The notes: generated by a model not told the origin, from the sequence alone. Counted from the stretch's first letter, positions 41,770 to 51,815 are shown. The stretch: 64,000 nt of DNA from Chitinophagaceae bacterium UBA2375 (GCA_002343985.1 DDTB01000032.1:101284-165283); one strand, 5' to 3'. A program made the numbers and translations.

Positions 41770-44382
41770 TTACAAGATGGCTAGGCTTTCCTCTATCACT
41801 TTGATCTTGGTTTCCGCGTCTGATTTTTTCTTTTGCTCGAGCGCCACTACTTCAGGCTTGGCATTGGCCATGAATTTTTCGTTGCCCAGTTTCTTTTCTA
41901 TTGACAACAGGAAACCTTTAAGGTGTGCCAGTTCTTTTTCCAGTGATTCTTTCTGGCTGCCGCTGTCGATGGGTTGTTCAGATACAATATAAAAACTGTC
42001 TTTGCCAATCACCGTATTATATGAACCGGCTACGGCTTCCTCGCAGAAGCTGATCTCTTCCGCGTTCACCTGCCTGTACAGTATGGAGGATATAGAACCA
42101 TAAGGTTCACGGTCTTTTGTTTGAATAAAGAGTTTGATGCTTTCCCTTGGTTTGATCTGCTGGCGGTTACGCACATCCCGGATACCGCTGATCAGGTCTT
42201 GCAGCAACCTGCCTTGCAGAATGATGGAAGGATTAGGCGCAGACGAAGTTTTCACCTGGCGTACACAGAGGTCTTTATTCCTGTTTTCCAGGTGCTGGTA
42301 AATTTCTTCCGTGATAAATGGCATGAAGGGGTGCAGCATTTCCATCAGTTCTGTGAAATAATCGATGGTGCTTTGGTATGTATGCGCATCCATGGGCTGC
42401 TCCATACCAGGTTTAACCCATTCGAGGTACCAACTGCAGAAGTCGTCCCAGATCAATGAGTACAGGGTTTTCAGGGCTTCGCTGAGCCTGAATTGGTCCA
42501 TCATCTGGTTGATCTCGATCCTGGCTTCATCCAGCCTGTTCCTGAACCAGCGAAGCGCGAACCCGTTTTGTTTATTTTCATAATTCGCGTCTAATTTCGA
42601 TTCCCAGAGTTTGACCAGTTTGAGGGCGTTCCACATTTTATTGTTGAAGTTGCGCCCTTGTTCCAGTGCGGCTTCATCAAATAAAATATCGTTTCCGGCA
42701 GGCGATGCGATCATGATGCCAAAGCGCACGGCATCGGTCCCGTACTGGTCAATCAATGCCAGCAGGTCGGGCGAATTGCCCAGGCTTTTGCTCATTTTGC
42801 GGCCGAGCTTATCGCGAACTATACCTGTGAAATATACGGTCTCAAAAGGTTTCGCATCCATGTATTCATATCCTGCCATAATCATGCGCGCCACCCAGAA
42901 GAAGATGATTTCCGGCGCGGTTACAAGTGTGTTGGTAGGATAGTAGTATTTGATTTCCGCATTGCCCGGATTGGAATACCCTTTGAACACTTCGAAAGGC
43001 CATAGCCAACTGCTGAACCATGTGTCGAGACAATCCTCGTCTTGCTTCAATGCAGTCGCGGGTTTGCCAAATTGTGTTTCATACAATTGCATTGCCTCTT
43101 TTTCTGTTGCCGCTACAACCACCTGGCCATCGGCATCATACCATGCCGGGATGCGGTGGCCCCACCAGAGCTGGCGGCTGATGCACCAGTCTTTGATATT
43201 TTCCATCCAGTGCCTGTAAAGGTTGCGGAACTTGGGCGGATAGAATTTGATTTCCTCTTCCATGACCGCGCGAAGGGCCGGGCTGGCCAGTTCTTTCATG
43301 CTGACCCACCATTGCAGGCTGAGCCTGGGTTCTACTACCGTATCGGTACGTTCACTGAAACCAACTTCGCTGGTATAATCTTCCTTTTTCACGAGGAAGC
43401 CTTTTTCTTCCAGCTCTATGGCAATTTTTTTACGAGCATCAAACCTGTCGAGACCTACATAAATCTGCGCGTCGGTACTGAGTGTTCCATCATCGTTCAA
43501 TACATCAATCACTTCCAGTCCGTGCTTTCCACCAAGCTGGTAGTCGTTGATATCATGCGCGGGTGTTACTTTCAGCGCGCCCGTCCCAAATTCCATGGTC
43601 ACATATTCATCGGTGATGATGGGAATCGACCGGTTGATCAAAGGAATGATGGCCCTTTTTCCATGGAGGTGTTTGTATCGTTCATCATCCGGGTGTACGC
43701 AAATAGCTGTGTCGCCCATGATGGTTTCCGGCCTTACGGTGGCAATAACGATGGTATCTGCACTGCCTTCAATGGCATAACGGATATGATACAGTTGCTG
43801 GCGCGTTTCCTTGCGGATCACTTCTTCATCGCTTAATGCGGTCTGCGCTTTCACATCCCAGTTGATCATGCGTTTGCCGCGATAGATAATTCCTTTTTTG
43901 TGCAGGGCGATAAAGACGTTGATGACAGAATCATAATAATCTTTGTCCATGGTGAAAGCCGTGCGGTCCCAATCGAGGCTGCAGCCGAGTTTTTTCAACT
44001 GCTGCAAAATGATGCCACCGTATTTTTCTTTCCATTCCCATGCGTAGGACAAGAATTCTTCCCTGGTCAGGGATGATTTGGCGATGCCTTTTTCGCGGAG
44101 CATGGCCACCACTTTGGCTTCGGTGGCAATGGAAGCATGGTCGGTGCCGGGTACCCAGCAGGCATTTTTACCCTGCATGCGGGCGCGCCTGATGAGGATG
44201 TCCTGGATGCTGTTGTTGAGGCAATGCCCCATGTGCAGTACGCCCGTAACATTTGGCGGGGGCATGACGATGGTGTAGGGCTCGCGGCCGTCGGGTAAAC
44301 TTGTAAAGTATCCTTTCTCCAGCCAATGCTGGTACCATTTATGATCTATCTGTTGCGGTTCAAAATTCTTTGATAATTCCAT
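41770..44382 (-). CDS. valS: Valyl-tRNA synthetase
   Basis: An 870-residue class Ia synthetase that charges tRNA-Val. The HIGH-type motif is VLHMGHCLNN near residue 45, the editing (CP1) domain is present, and KMSKSLGNSPD is the KMSKS motif. The C-terminal end is a coiled-coil tRNA-binding arm. The ATG at 44382 is chosen; the frame is open upstream for 60 more codons, but those overlap the divergent exonuclease gene and have no synthetase homology. A minus-strand -7 box is at 44409-44416. Confidence 0.97.
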   Translation of the reverse strand: MELSKNFEPQQIDHKWYQHWLEKGYFTSLPDGREPYTIVMPPPNVTGVLHMGHCLNNSIQDILIRRARMQGKNACWVPGTDHASIATEAKVVAMLREKGIAKSSLTREEFLSYAWEWKEKYGGIILQQLKKLGCSLDWDRTAFTMDKDYYDSVINVFIALHKKGIIYRGKRMINWDVKAQTALSDEEVIRKETRQQLYHIRYAIEGSADTIVIATVRPETIMGDTAICVHPDDERYKHLHGKRAIIPLINRSIPIITDEYVTMEFGTGALKVTPAHDINDYQLGGKHGLEVIDVLNDDGTLSTDAQIYVGLDRFDARKKIAIELEEKGFLVKKEDYTSEVGFSERTDTVVEPRLSLQWWVSMKELASPALRAVMEEEIKFYPPKFRNLYRHWMENIKDWCISRQLWWGHRIPAWYDADGQVVVAATEKEAMQLYETQFGKPATALKQDEDCLDTWFSSWLWPFEVFKGYSNPGNAEIKYYYPTNTLVTAPEIIFFWVARMIMAGYEYMDAKPFETVYFTGIVRDKLGRKMSKSLGNSPDLLALIDQYGTDAVRFGIMIASPAGNDILFDEAALEQGRNFNNKMWNALKLVKLWESKLDANYENKQNGFALRWFRNRLDEARIEINQMMDQFRLSEALKTLYSLIWDDFCSWYLEWVKPGMEQPMDAHTYQSTIDYFTELMEMLHPFMPFITEEIYQHLENRNKDLCVRQVKTSSAPNPSIILQGRLLQDLISGIRDVRNRQQIKPRESIKLFIQTKDREPYGSISSILYRQVNAEEISFCEEAVAGSYNTVIGKDSFYIVSEQPIDSGSQKESLEKELAHLKGFLLSIEKKLGNEKFMANAKPEVVALEQKKKSDAETKIKVIEESLAIL

Positions 44383-44408
44383 AATGCGATGGCTTCTTTT
44401 CGAGTGTG

Positions 44409-44416
44409 CAAATGTA
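44409..44416 (-). promoter_or_regulatory. -7 box for valS
   Basis: Minus-strand TACATTTG matches TAnnTTTG. It would give a leader of about 22 bases. The closest TTG on the minus strand is 15 bases upstream, shorter than ideal. Confidence 0.5.
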
Positions 44417-44523
44417 CGAAAAGCCGGGTGCCAACTGAAGGAATCGCCGGAATGATTCCACTTAGGTTCAACAAGTTTTTTGTTCACTAAATAAATTAGT
44501 AATTTCGGTGCCTCATACGGGAT

Positions 44524-45864
44524 ATGTACGCCATAGTTGATATAGAAACCACCGGGGGCCACGCTTCATCGCATGGCATCACTGAAATCGCGATCCTGGT
44601 GCATGACGGCAACCGGTTGGTGCAGTCCTTTCATTCGCTGGTTAACCCTGGTAAGGAAATCCCTTTGTATATCACGGCGCTGACAGGCATAGATTCGAAG
44701 ATGCTTCGGGATGCGCCATATTTTGAAGATATCGCCGCGGAAGTTGCGGATATGCTTGACCGTAAGGTTTTCGTGGCGCATAATGTCAACTTTGATTATT
44801 CCTTTATCCGGCAACATTTGAAACATGCCGGCTTCAGTTTCGAAGAGAAGAAACTTTGTACGGTACGTTTAAGCAGAAAGGTTTTTCCCGGCCTCCCTTC
44901 ATATAGCCTGGGCAACCTCTGCCGCGAGTTGGGAATATCCATAGAGCAAAGGCACCGTGCGGGCGGGGATGCCAAAGCCACGCTGGAACTTTTTGAACAA
45001 CTGCTCCGGAATGGCGCGGGCGTGCATATTGACCAGATGCTGAAGCGGAATTCATCGGAACAGTGGTTGCCGCTTTACCTCGATAAATCAGTGATTGATC
45101 AACTGCCTGATGCGCCCGGCGTTTATTATTTCCATGATCGTAAAGGGAAAGTGATTTATGTGGGCAAGGCCGTAAACATCAGCAAAAGGGTCCGCAGCCA
45201 TTTTACGCATAATGATCCTGACCGTAAAAGGCAGCATCTGCTCAGGCAGGTAGCGGATATCCGTTTCCGTGTATGCGCGAATGAACTGGAAGCGCTGGTG
45301 TTGGAAAGCACGGAAATACGGAAGCTTTGGCCAAGGTTTAATGTAAGCCAGAAGCAGCCTGTACGCAGGTTCGGCTTATATCAATATGAGGATAACAGGG
45401 GTTACCGGCGGCTCGCGATTGATACGTATAAGAAAAATGTACCCGCGCTGTACCGGTTTAATTTGCTGCATGAGGGTTTGTTGTTGATGAACAGGTTGAT
45501 TGAGCAGTATGACCTACATCCAAAGCTTTGCCATATTGATAAAAGGCCCATGGATGAGCAGGATTTGAGTTTCCTGGAAGAACCTGCCCGGTATAATAAA
45601 AAAGTGGGGGATGCGCTGTTGTCGCTTGAGTCTGATTTGCCTACGATGGCCATCATCGACGAAGGCCGCAATGCCGGCGAGCAGCTATGCCTGCTGATTG
45701 AACGGGGTAGTTTTTATGGAATGGGATATATCCCCGCGGATTTCCATGTTTCAGATCCGCAAAGCATCCGTGAACTCCTGGAACCTATGCCAGACAATGA
45801 TTTTATCCGGAACAGCATTTACGCGTACGCGACGGAACATCCCGGTAAAGTCAGAAGATTTTAA
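44524..45864 (+). CDS. DEDDh exonuclease fused to a GIY-YIG domain
   Basis: A 446-residue fusion. The N-terminal half (1-170) is a DnaQ/epsilon-like 3'-5' exonuclease with DIETTGG, the HNVNFDYSF segment and HRAGGDAKAT. The middle (about 195-280) is a UvrC-type GIY-YIG nuclease: GVYYFHDRKGKVIYVGKAVNI, then the ELEALVLESTEI element. The remaining 160 residues are a C-terminal region of unknown function. The architecture matches DnaQ-GIY-YIG proteins (Cho-like), suggesting a role in DNA repair. A near-consensus -7 box, TAATTTCG (44500-44507), follows TTTG at 44479-44482 with a 17-base spacer. Confidence 0.9.
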   Translation: MYAIVDIETTGGHASSHGITEIAILVHDGNRLVQSFHSLVNPGKEIPLYITALTGIDSKMLRDAPYFEDIAAEVADMLDRKVFVAHNVNFDYSFIRQHLKHAGFSFEEKKLCTVRLSRKVFPGLPSYSLGNLCRELGISIEQRHRAGGDAKATLELFEQLLRNGAGVHIDQMLKRNSSEQWLPLYLDKSVIDQLPDAPGVYYFHDRKGKVIYVGKAVNISKRVRSHFTHNDPDRKRQHLLRQVADIRFRVCANELEALVLESTEIRKLWPRFNVSQKQPVRRFGLYQYEDNRGYRRLAIDTYKKNVPALYRFNLLHEGLLLMNRLIEQYDLHPKLCHIDKRPMDEQDLSFLEEPARYNKKVGDALLSLESDLPTMAIIDEGRNAGEQLCLLIERGSFYGMGYIPADFHVSDPQSIRELLEPMPDNDFIRNSIYAYATEHPGKVRRF

Positions 45865-45870
45865 CCTGCC

Positions 45871-48066
45871 TTATTGTACCATTATTTTTTCAGTGTATAG
45901 GATACCGTCAACATCAATGACCTGCAGCCAGTATGTGCCGGCAGATAATACCTGCGAAGGTTTCAGTAATAATAACTGATCCGGTTGCTGAACCTGTGCC
46001 CGGTGACGGTAAATGGTTTGTCCTGATTCGTTATTAAGCCTGAATGTATAGTTTCCGGTTTTCGCGCCTGTGAACCTAAGTTGAATATTGTTATCAACTA
46101 CCGGATTCGGGTAGACGCTGATGGCCGGGGTTTCTTTCAGTGGATCAACCACCGCGATGCGGCTGTATTGCGCGGATCCATCCAGGTTAACCGCGCGTAC
46201 CCTGTAATAATTGAAGCCGGGTAGGGCATTTCCATCCAATAAATGATAGGTTGCCTGTCCTCCCTGGTTTTGAGCAGGGGCTTTTGTGCCAATGGGCTCA
46301 AACTGCCTGCCATCCGCACTTTTTTCAATTTGATACAGGCGTAAGCCGATCTCATTGTCCGTGTTCCAGGTAATGGTATTCACCGTTTTGCTTGTTCTTT
46401 GCGCGGCGATGCCGGTGAATTGAACAGGCACTACCACGGATGGTTTAAATACCAGGTAAAAGCGTCCGGGTGCCGCGGAGCCCGGTGTGGAATTGATGCT
46501 GATATCAATGAAACTGCTATCAGTCAGGCTTACACTATGGTATTGTTGCAAGTGGCTGTCTACCAAAAAAGCGGCCAGGTGTGCCGGCATGTGCATGGGC
46601 GCGAACCTGAACTGATAGTTTTGTGCGCGCAGGTTTTTCAAGTGAAAGAAAACCGTATCTGGTTCTTGCACATATTGACGGGCTTCGAGAGAGAGCAATG
46701 TGTCGTTTCGGGTGATGGAGAAATTTTCACCTGCATTGGGCAGCTTTTTGGCATCGTAGTGATTGATATTATTCCCAAGCCCGTCTTCAAAAACAATGAT
46801 ATTGCCATCCGCGATATTTCCCTGGTTAGTGAATAAACTGCAGAACATCAATTGGCGATGGGCGGGTACCTGGCTGTACGATGTTAAGGTTTGACGGTTT
46901 ACGAGCCTGCTGCCTGGCGCTTTACAGTTTTCGGAAAATTTGATATTGCCGGCTGAGCCGTTGCTTTGTACTAAGACTGCCTGACCCGATTCAATGTATG
47001 GAGATGGTACGCCAGCCGGGTAGTAGGTGCTGGGGGAACCTGCGCTCGGTATATATCCGGCCAATGCGCTGATGGTTTGGTACCCGCCAAGTCCCCATGA
47101 TCCGTTTAAGGAGGGGTCCCATGCATAAAAGAGGTTGCTGATGCCTGTGCTGATCTGGAAAATTTTGTCGAATTCAACACGCGATGCATAAGGGTTGCCA
47201 AAACTTTGAAAACGGTTTGCCTGCACCGGAACATCTGGCGGTGCATTAACCGGCGTGTGCAGGGTGCCTTTACTGCGCATATTGGTTTGGTTGGGTGTAC
47301 CGTTGTAAGTGGTCACGGTCCTGTCGCCGCGTACAAAAAGCATATAGCCCAGGGGGAGTTGCAGGTTTTGCCCGGTGTTGGTGACGCCCGTCCAGTCACC
47401 GGTATTATCATTAAAATATTTAACGGAAGGGGCGAGGGTCGTTACATCAAATCCAGTACCTGTACCGGATATCCAGGTGCCGTAGCCTGTGGGTGCCAGC
47501 CCGTTTTCCTGCCATGATTGGAAAATGCTTTGTCCGTTGGTAGGTGTTGCTAAAAATTGCCAGGATTTAGGGTGCTGTCCCGGGCCTGTACCTGTGTGGA
47601 TATGTCGTTCCACGGTTACATTTCCAATAATATGGCTGTTTACAAGGATGTCTACGTTTGCGGTTGCGGTATCGGAGGATTTCATGGTGAATGCCCTGTT
47701 ATTGGCTGAACCATCGGCATCAAGCGTGGTGCTGCCTTCCACCATTAATGTATTGATAACATCCGCGGTACCCTCATTAATTTTTATGCCGGTGCCCCTA
47801 AACCCCAGGTTATGGAACTGGGTTGTTTGGCTGCCTGATAATGTGGTTGTATTTGAGCCATCAAAATATACGGTGCTCTGGCCTTTATGGAAATTACCAT
47901 CATTGCGCATGCCGCCCTGGTCAATGACCAGGTTGATATTGCCATCCGCCACCACATGCGTACCCGCGCCGATATTGACCACTTGGGCAAAGCTTATTTG
48001 GCCTGAGCCACTAAATACGAATAATGCAATTGCAGAAGTCTGAATTATGGTCCTTGAATGTTTCAT
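45871..48066 (-). CDS. T9SS type A sorting domain-containing surface protein
   Basis: A 731-residue secreted protein. The signal peptide covers about 1-28 (ending FAQ). A beta-solenoid-like stretch follows (NIGAGTHVVADGNINLVID, repeating), then a central part with HPKSWQFLATPTNGQS and MLFVRGDRTVTTYN, which also occurs in the 2067-residue protein at 57626, a body module (YDAKKLPNAGENFSITRND to GRFYLVFKP), a fibronectin-like segment and the CTD (SVYPNPVVDN, final YTEKIMVQ). It is the last gene of a three-gene operon starting with the S74 protein. Confidence 0.88.
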   Translation of the reverse strand: MKHSRTIIQTSAIALFVFSGSGQISFAQVVNIGAGTHVVADGNINLVIDQGGMRNDGNFHKGQSTVYFDGSNTTTLSGSQTTQFHNLGFRGTGIKINEGTADVINTLMVEGSTTLDADGSANNRAFTMKSSDTATANVDILVNSHIIGNVTVERHIHTGTGPGQHPKSWQFLATPTNGQSIFQSWQENGLAPTGYGTWISGTGTGFDVTTLAPSVKYFNDNTGDWTGVTNTGQNLQLPLGYMLFVRGDRTVTTYNGTPNQTNMRSKGTLHTPVNAPPDVPVQANRFQSFGNPYASRVEFDKIFQISTGISNLFYAWDPSLNGSWGLGGYQTISALAGYIPSAGSPSTYYPAGVPSPYIESGQAVLVQSNGSAGNIKFSENCKAPGSRLVNRQTLTSYSQVPAHRQLMFCSLFTNQGNIADGNIIVFEDGLGNNINHYDAKKLPNAGENFSITRNDTLLSLEARQYVQEPDTVFFHLKNLRAQNYQFRFAPMHMPAHLAAFLVDSHLQQYHSVSLTDSSFIDISINSTPGSAAPGRFYLVFKPSVVVPVQFTGIAAQRTSKTVNTITWNTDNEIGLRLYQIEKSADGRQFEPIGTKAPAQNQGGQATYHLLDGNALPGFNYYRVRAVNLDGSAQYSRIAVVDPLKETPAISVYPNPVVDNNIQLRFTGAKTGNYTFRLNNESGQTIYRHRAQVQQPDQLLLLKPSQVLSAGTYWLQVIDVDGILYTEKIMVQ

Positions 48067-48091
48067 GTTTGTACAGGCTTACCTGCATGCA

Positions 48092-48412
48092 TTATTTGCG
48101 CGGTGATTTTTTATTGCTGTTACCGGAAGCAGGGTGTTTTACTTCGATCTTTGGCGTCATGTCGTTGTCTTCTTGTGCAGCATTTGTTCCGGTGTTGTTT
48201 GGCTCTTCAATTGCCGGCGCGGTCATTACCTTTTTGTTTGGGTCAGGTGTCGGGATGATTTCCGGAATAACGGTTGGTTTTTCCAACTCAATCATCCGTG
48301 GGTCTGTGCTGGGGCCTTCGGGCCTGTTGTATTGCGCCGATCCTTCATGTGAAGCGGCCAGGCAAAAGGTGATGCTGATGATTAACCTGTATTTGAAAAG
48401 AATCTTTTTCAT
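48092..48412 (-). CDS. Small secreted Pro-rich protein of unknown function
   Basis: A 106-residue protein. MKKILFKYRLIISITFCLAA starts a signal peptide (to about residue 26, ending GSAQ). The mature 80 residues are rich in Pro, Thr, Asn and Lys and look disordered; the end is Lys/Arg-rich. No family is recognised and there is no sorting domain. It lies 25 bases upstream of the T9SS cargo gene and 19 bases after the S74 protein gene, all on one strand. The tight spacing suggests a joint function. Confidence 0.65.
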   Translation of the reverse strand: MKKILFKYRLIISITFCLAASHEGSAQYNRPEGPSTDPRMIELEKPTVIPEIIPTPDPNKKVMTAPAIEEPNNTGTNAAQEDNDMTPKIEVKHPASGNSNKKSPRK

Positions 48413-48431
48413 TTTCGTTTATGCGTAAGGG

Positions 48432-51400
48432 TTATTGAATGCCGAGTTTTTCCTTGATGGCCCGCAGGTCGTTTTGCAGGGCTTTGTTTTGCGACCGGAG
48501 TTCTTCGATTATTTTATTTTGCTGGTCAATTTGCTGTTGTTGTTCCTGGATGGCTTTTACAGCTACAGGGATAATATCGGAATAATAGATGCCAAGCCTG
48601 TCGTTGTCAGGGTTTAACGATTTGCCCTGGTCGTCGAGTTCATTTTCTTTTGAGGGGAGCCCGCCTTTTTGCACCACTTCTTTCAGTATGGGTTGTACCT
48701 CCTGGGCGATGAAACCGATTTTTTTGCCCCATTCCGGGTTTTTCTTCCAGGTGTACGACACCGGGCGGAGTTGCAAGAGTTCCCTCAATCCATAATTCAG
48801 CGTTTCGATATTTTCTTTCTCCCTGGCATCAGAGGTGTTGATGGCGCCATTTACAGCATAGACGGTTGACCACCGGTTGGCAATTGCTCCCAAAGAAGCG
48901 CCGCCGTCGGCAGCAGGCCTGAATTGCGTTGTAGCCATATCATAATAATCTGTTGGTGTTGTTGCAAAGTCATCTGTAGCCCTTGAAAAAGTTAGAAGTC
49001 CTGAACCATCGACCCTCATTTTCCAATCTGAGCCCCCGGTTGTATTTTTTATCAATTCAAGGCCCGGTTCGTATAAAACATTACTAACGACCCTGATATT
49101 TGTATTTGAATTAACAGCGCCTGTTATATGTAATCTTTGTAATGGCACCATAGTACCTATGCCAATGTTTCCCGAGTTTTCAACAATTAACCTATTCACG
49201 CTTCCGCCTGATCGTAAAATAATGGAACTGTCATTTGTAAAAAATATACCGCTTCTGACGGGTGTCAGGTTTGAACCTGATAAAATGCTGGCTTCATTAG
49301 AAGATGGGGTCATAAATTGCATAACGGTAGCACCATTTTCTTCTAGGATCATTGAAGAGTTTGGTGTATAGAACCCAATAGGGCTAGTGCCGGTTCTTCG
49401 AACATGCAAGCGTGCAGATGGATTTGTCAATCCAATGCCCACATTGACGGTTGCGGTGGCCCCATTGAGTCCATTAATGCTGCCTAACACCAGGCTGTTA
49501 TTCTGGCTCACTAATGAACGTGAACCAATAGCAGTCGCGTTTATAAGGTTTAAGGCAGAAGGATTGCTGTTATATCCTAAAAAAGTCAATTGTGAGCCGG
49601 TAGTGTTGCTGATGCCCGCATTGGTTCCCGTAGCTGTATTTTGAGAACCGCTATTATTACTTTGTAAAGCAAATTTTCCAATGGCTACGTTCTCATTTCC
49701 GATGCCATTGAATTGCATGGATTTGTGCCCGAGTGTCGTATTTTCATTGCCATTACTAAACATCATACTGCTGTCGCCCACAACCACATTCCTGTTTCCT
49801 GTTGTGCTATTCACCATAGCCCTGACGCCAACCGCTGTATTGTTTGATCCTGTTTGATTGAAATATAATGCCCCCATACCTGTTGCCGTATTGGAGCGGC
49901 CGGTGGTAGTATGAACCAGGGTTTGAGCGCCTAAGCCCGTGTTCTCAATACCTGTTAAGCCCGGTGCAATGTTACCGTACCCCGAATTGTATCCTACAAA
50001 CACGTTTTCGTCTCCCTGGTTTCTATAACCTGCTGTGCGACCGATCATCGTAGCCCTTCGGGCTGAATCAGAGATACCGCCTGCATAAAAACCAACTGCT
50101 ACATTATCGGCTGTTAGTTTTGAACCAATAACACCAATCATAGCGCCGCGCCCCACGGCGGTATTGCGTGCGCTGCTGTCCATAAACTCCAGGGTACCCA
50201 CACCCAGGGCTGTGTTTTCTGAACCTGCCCTGTTGAAGCGCAGGGAACGCCAGCCTATAGCGGTGTTCAAGGACCCTGCAGTGTCTTCAGGCATCGATTC
50301 AAATCCAACAGCGGTATTATTATCGCCGCTCGCATGGTTATACATGGCATTGGTTCCAACGGCCGTATTTCCGATAGTGCTCCTGCTCAGGCGAAGGGTA
50401 CTGGTACCCAGCGCTACGTTGTAATAGCCGGTTGTATCATTTTCCAATGAATAATTTCCTATCGACACATTATAACTGGAGAAAGGCCGGTTGTGTACAA
50501 ACTGGCTCCTTACACCAACGGCCACATTATTGCTGCCACCTATATTGCGCGCCAGGGCATCATATCCATATGCAACATTAAATGAGCCTGTTTGGTTATC
50601 CATTGATGAAAAAATGCCACTTGCCGTATTATATGAACCTGTAGTATTTGCAAAAAGTGATTGGAAGCCGGTTGCCGTATTATATGAACCTGTTGTGTTA
50701 TCAAAAAAATTGTTAACACCGACTGACGTATTCCAACGCCCGGTTGTATTCAAGTCAATAAAGGATTCGGCGCCAACAATGGTATTTGCTTCTCCGTCAG
50801 TATTATTCACCATGGTATTCTCACCAACTGCTGTGTTAAATGAAGAGCGGTTGCGGAAAAGGGTACCATACCCCAAAGCTGTATTATAGCTGCCGATTTT
50901 ATTGCTATCCAGGGCCCGGTATCCTATGGCGGTATTCCTGTCTCCGGAAGTATTCTGCATCAAAGCCTGGAAGCCAACGGCTGTGGCCCGTGTGCCAATT
51001 GTGAGCGAATCCAAAGCCCGAAAACCCACTGCGGTTACGTTGCTTCCCGAATATGAGTTTAATGCCCTGTAACCCACTGCTACGTTAGCATTGCCATTTA
51101 AGTTATCAGCGCCTGCTAAGTATCCCAGGTAAATGTTATTGCTGCCGGATGTACTGCTATATCCTGAAGAGGTGCCTGCGTACAAATTATTTATGCCTGT
51201 AGTATTGGCCTGGCCTGACCAGGGGCCCATAAAGACATTGTAACTGCCATTATTCAGTTTGCCGGCCTGATACCCAAGGAAAACTCCCGGTAAATTATTG
51301 GATGTTAAAGCGCCAGCCGAATCGCCCATCGCTACATGTCCTACGCCGGTAGGGTGACCGGCGTGCCTGCCTATGGCATATGTATAATAACTACTGTTTA

Positions 51401-51815
51401 ATCGTCCAATAACTTCATTATTCGACCTGAATAATACGGGTTTATTATCCCTGTGGCCTATAAAACTGGTGTCATTCAATCCTGTATTTCCTGTGGTAAG
51501 CCAGGCTGTGCTATCCAGGGCTTTGTTGGCATTGGCCAGCCAGGCCCAGGTGCTGCCATCATAATAATGGAAGCCTATACTGTCCGGGCTTGTTTGAAAT
51601 ACCAATAAGCCGGTGGCAGGGGAGGCGATGGCATTTTTCTGCGCCTTCGTCATTCTTGGGATCAGCATACCTTTATCGGTGCTGCTCACATCCAGGATGG
51701 AACTGCTATGGGCCGGCGCGCCGCTGTTATTGACACCTAAAGATTGAGACCAGGCTCCTGAAACAGACATGCAACTTAGTATGCATATCGCCAGGCTGCG
51801 AAATGTAAAACGCAT
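48432..51815 (-). CDS. Solenoid-repeat surface protein with S74 chaperone domain
   Basis: A 1127-residue secreted protein. The signal peptide covers about 1-23 (ending AWSQ). A linker of about 100 residues leads to a long array of roughly 17-residue repeats (about residues 140-800) of the type TAVGxxALxxNTTGSxN, resembling YadA-type beta-roll heads; nearly 40 AxG repeat cores can be counted. A tail-fibre-like linker precedes the S74 intramolecular chaperone domain (SDAREKENIETLNYGLRELL, GFIAQEVQ), which in phage tail spikes aids trimerisation and self-cleaves. A terminal coiled coil rich in Gln and Glu closes the protein. There is no CTD and no phage gene nearby. Confidence 0.85.
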   Translation of the reverse strand: MRFTFRSLAICILSCMSVSGAWSQSLGVNNSGAPAHSSSILDVSSTDKGMLIPRMTKAQKNAIASPATGLLVFQTSPDSIGFHYYDGSTWAWLANANKALDSTAWLTTGNTGLNDTSFIGHRDNKPVLFRSNNEVIGRLNSSYYTYAIGRHAGHPTGVGHVAMGDSAGALTSNNLPGVFLGYQAGKLNNGSYNVFMGPWSGQANTTGINNLYAGTSSGYSSTSGSNNIYLGYLAGADNLNGNANVAVGYRALNSYSGSNVTAVGFRALDSLTIGTRATAVGFQALMQNTSGDRNTAIGYRALDSNKIGSYNTALGYGTLFRNRSSFNTAVGENTMVNNTDGEANTIVGAESFIDLNTTGRWNTSVGVNNFFDNTTGSYNTATGFQSLFANTTGSYNTASGIFSSMDNQTGSFNVAYGYDALARNIGGSNNVAVGVRSQFVHNRPFSSYNVSIGNYSLENDTTGYYNVALGTSTLRLSRSTIGNTAVGTNAMYNHASGDNNTAVGFESMPEDTAGSLNTAIGWRSLRFNRAGSENTALGVGTLEFMDSSARNTAVGRGAMIGVIGSKLTADNVAVGFYAGGISDSARRATMIGRTAGYRNQGDENVFVGYNSGYGNIAPGLTGIENTGLGAQTLVHTTTGRSNTATGMGALYFNQTGSNNTAVGVRAMVNSTTGNRNVVVGDSSMMFSNGNENTTLGHKSMQFNGIGNENVAIGKFALQSNNSGSQNTATGTNAGISNTTGSQLTFLGYNSNPSALNLINATAIGSRSLVSQNNSLVLGSINGLNGATATVNVGIGLTNPSARLHVRRTGTSPIGFYTPNSSMILEENGATVMQFMTPSSNEASILSGSNLTPVRSGIFFTNDSSIILRSGGSVNRLIVENSGNIGIGTMVPLQRLHITGAVNSNTNIRVVSNVLYEPGLELIKNTTGGSDWKMRVDGSGLLTFSRATDDFATTPTDYYDMATTQFRPAADGGASLGAIANRWSTVYAVNGAINTSDAREKENIETLNYGLRELLQLRPVSYTWKKNPEWGKKIGFIAQEVQPILKEVVQKGGLPSKENELDDQGKSLNPDNDRLGIYYSDIIPVAVKAIQEQQQQIDQQNKIIEELRSQNKALQNDLRAIKEKLGIQ
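50621..50693 (-). repeat. 22-bp direct repeat at 51-bp spacing in the S74 protein gene
   Basis: The same 22 bases (TTGCCGTATTATATGAACCT plus GT) occur at 50621-50642 and 50672-50693, exactly 51 bases apart. It encodes adjacent 17-residue solenoid repeats and is the clearest DNA-level identity inside the array. Confidence 0.7.

Noticed and set aside
43042..43836. 264-codon antisense open frame opposite valS
   Set aside because: Opposite the valS editing region; low-complexity and without family features.
48432..51815. Prophage tail-fibre gene because of the S74 domain
   Set aside because: No capsid, terminase, portal, integrase or lysis gene in the window; the protein has a Sec signal peptide.
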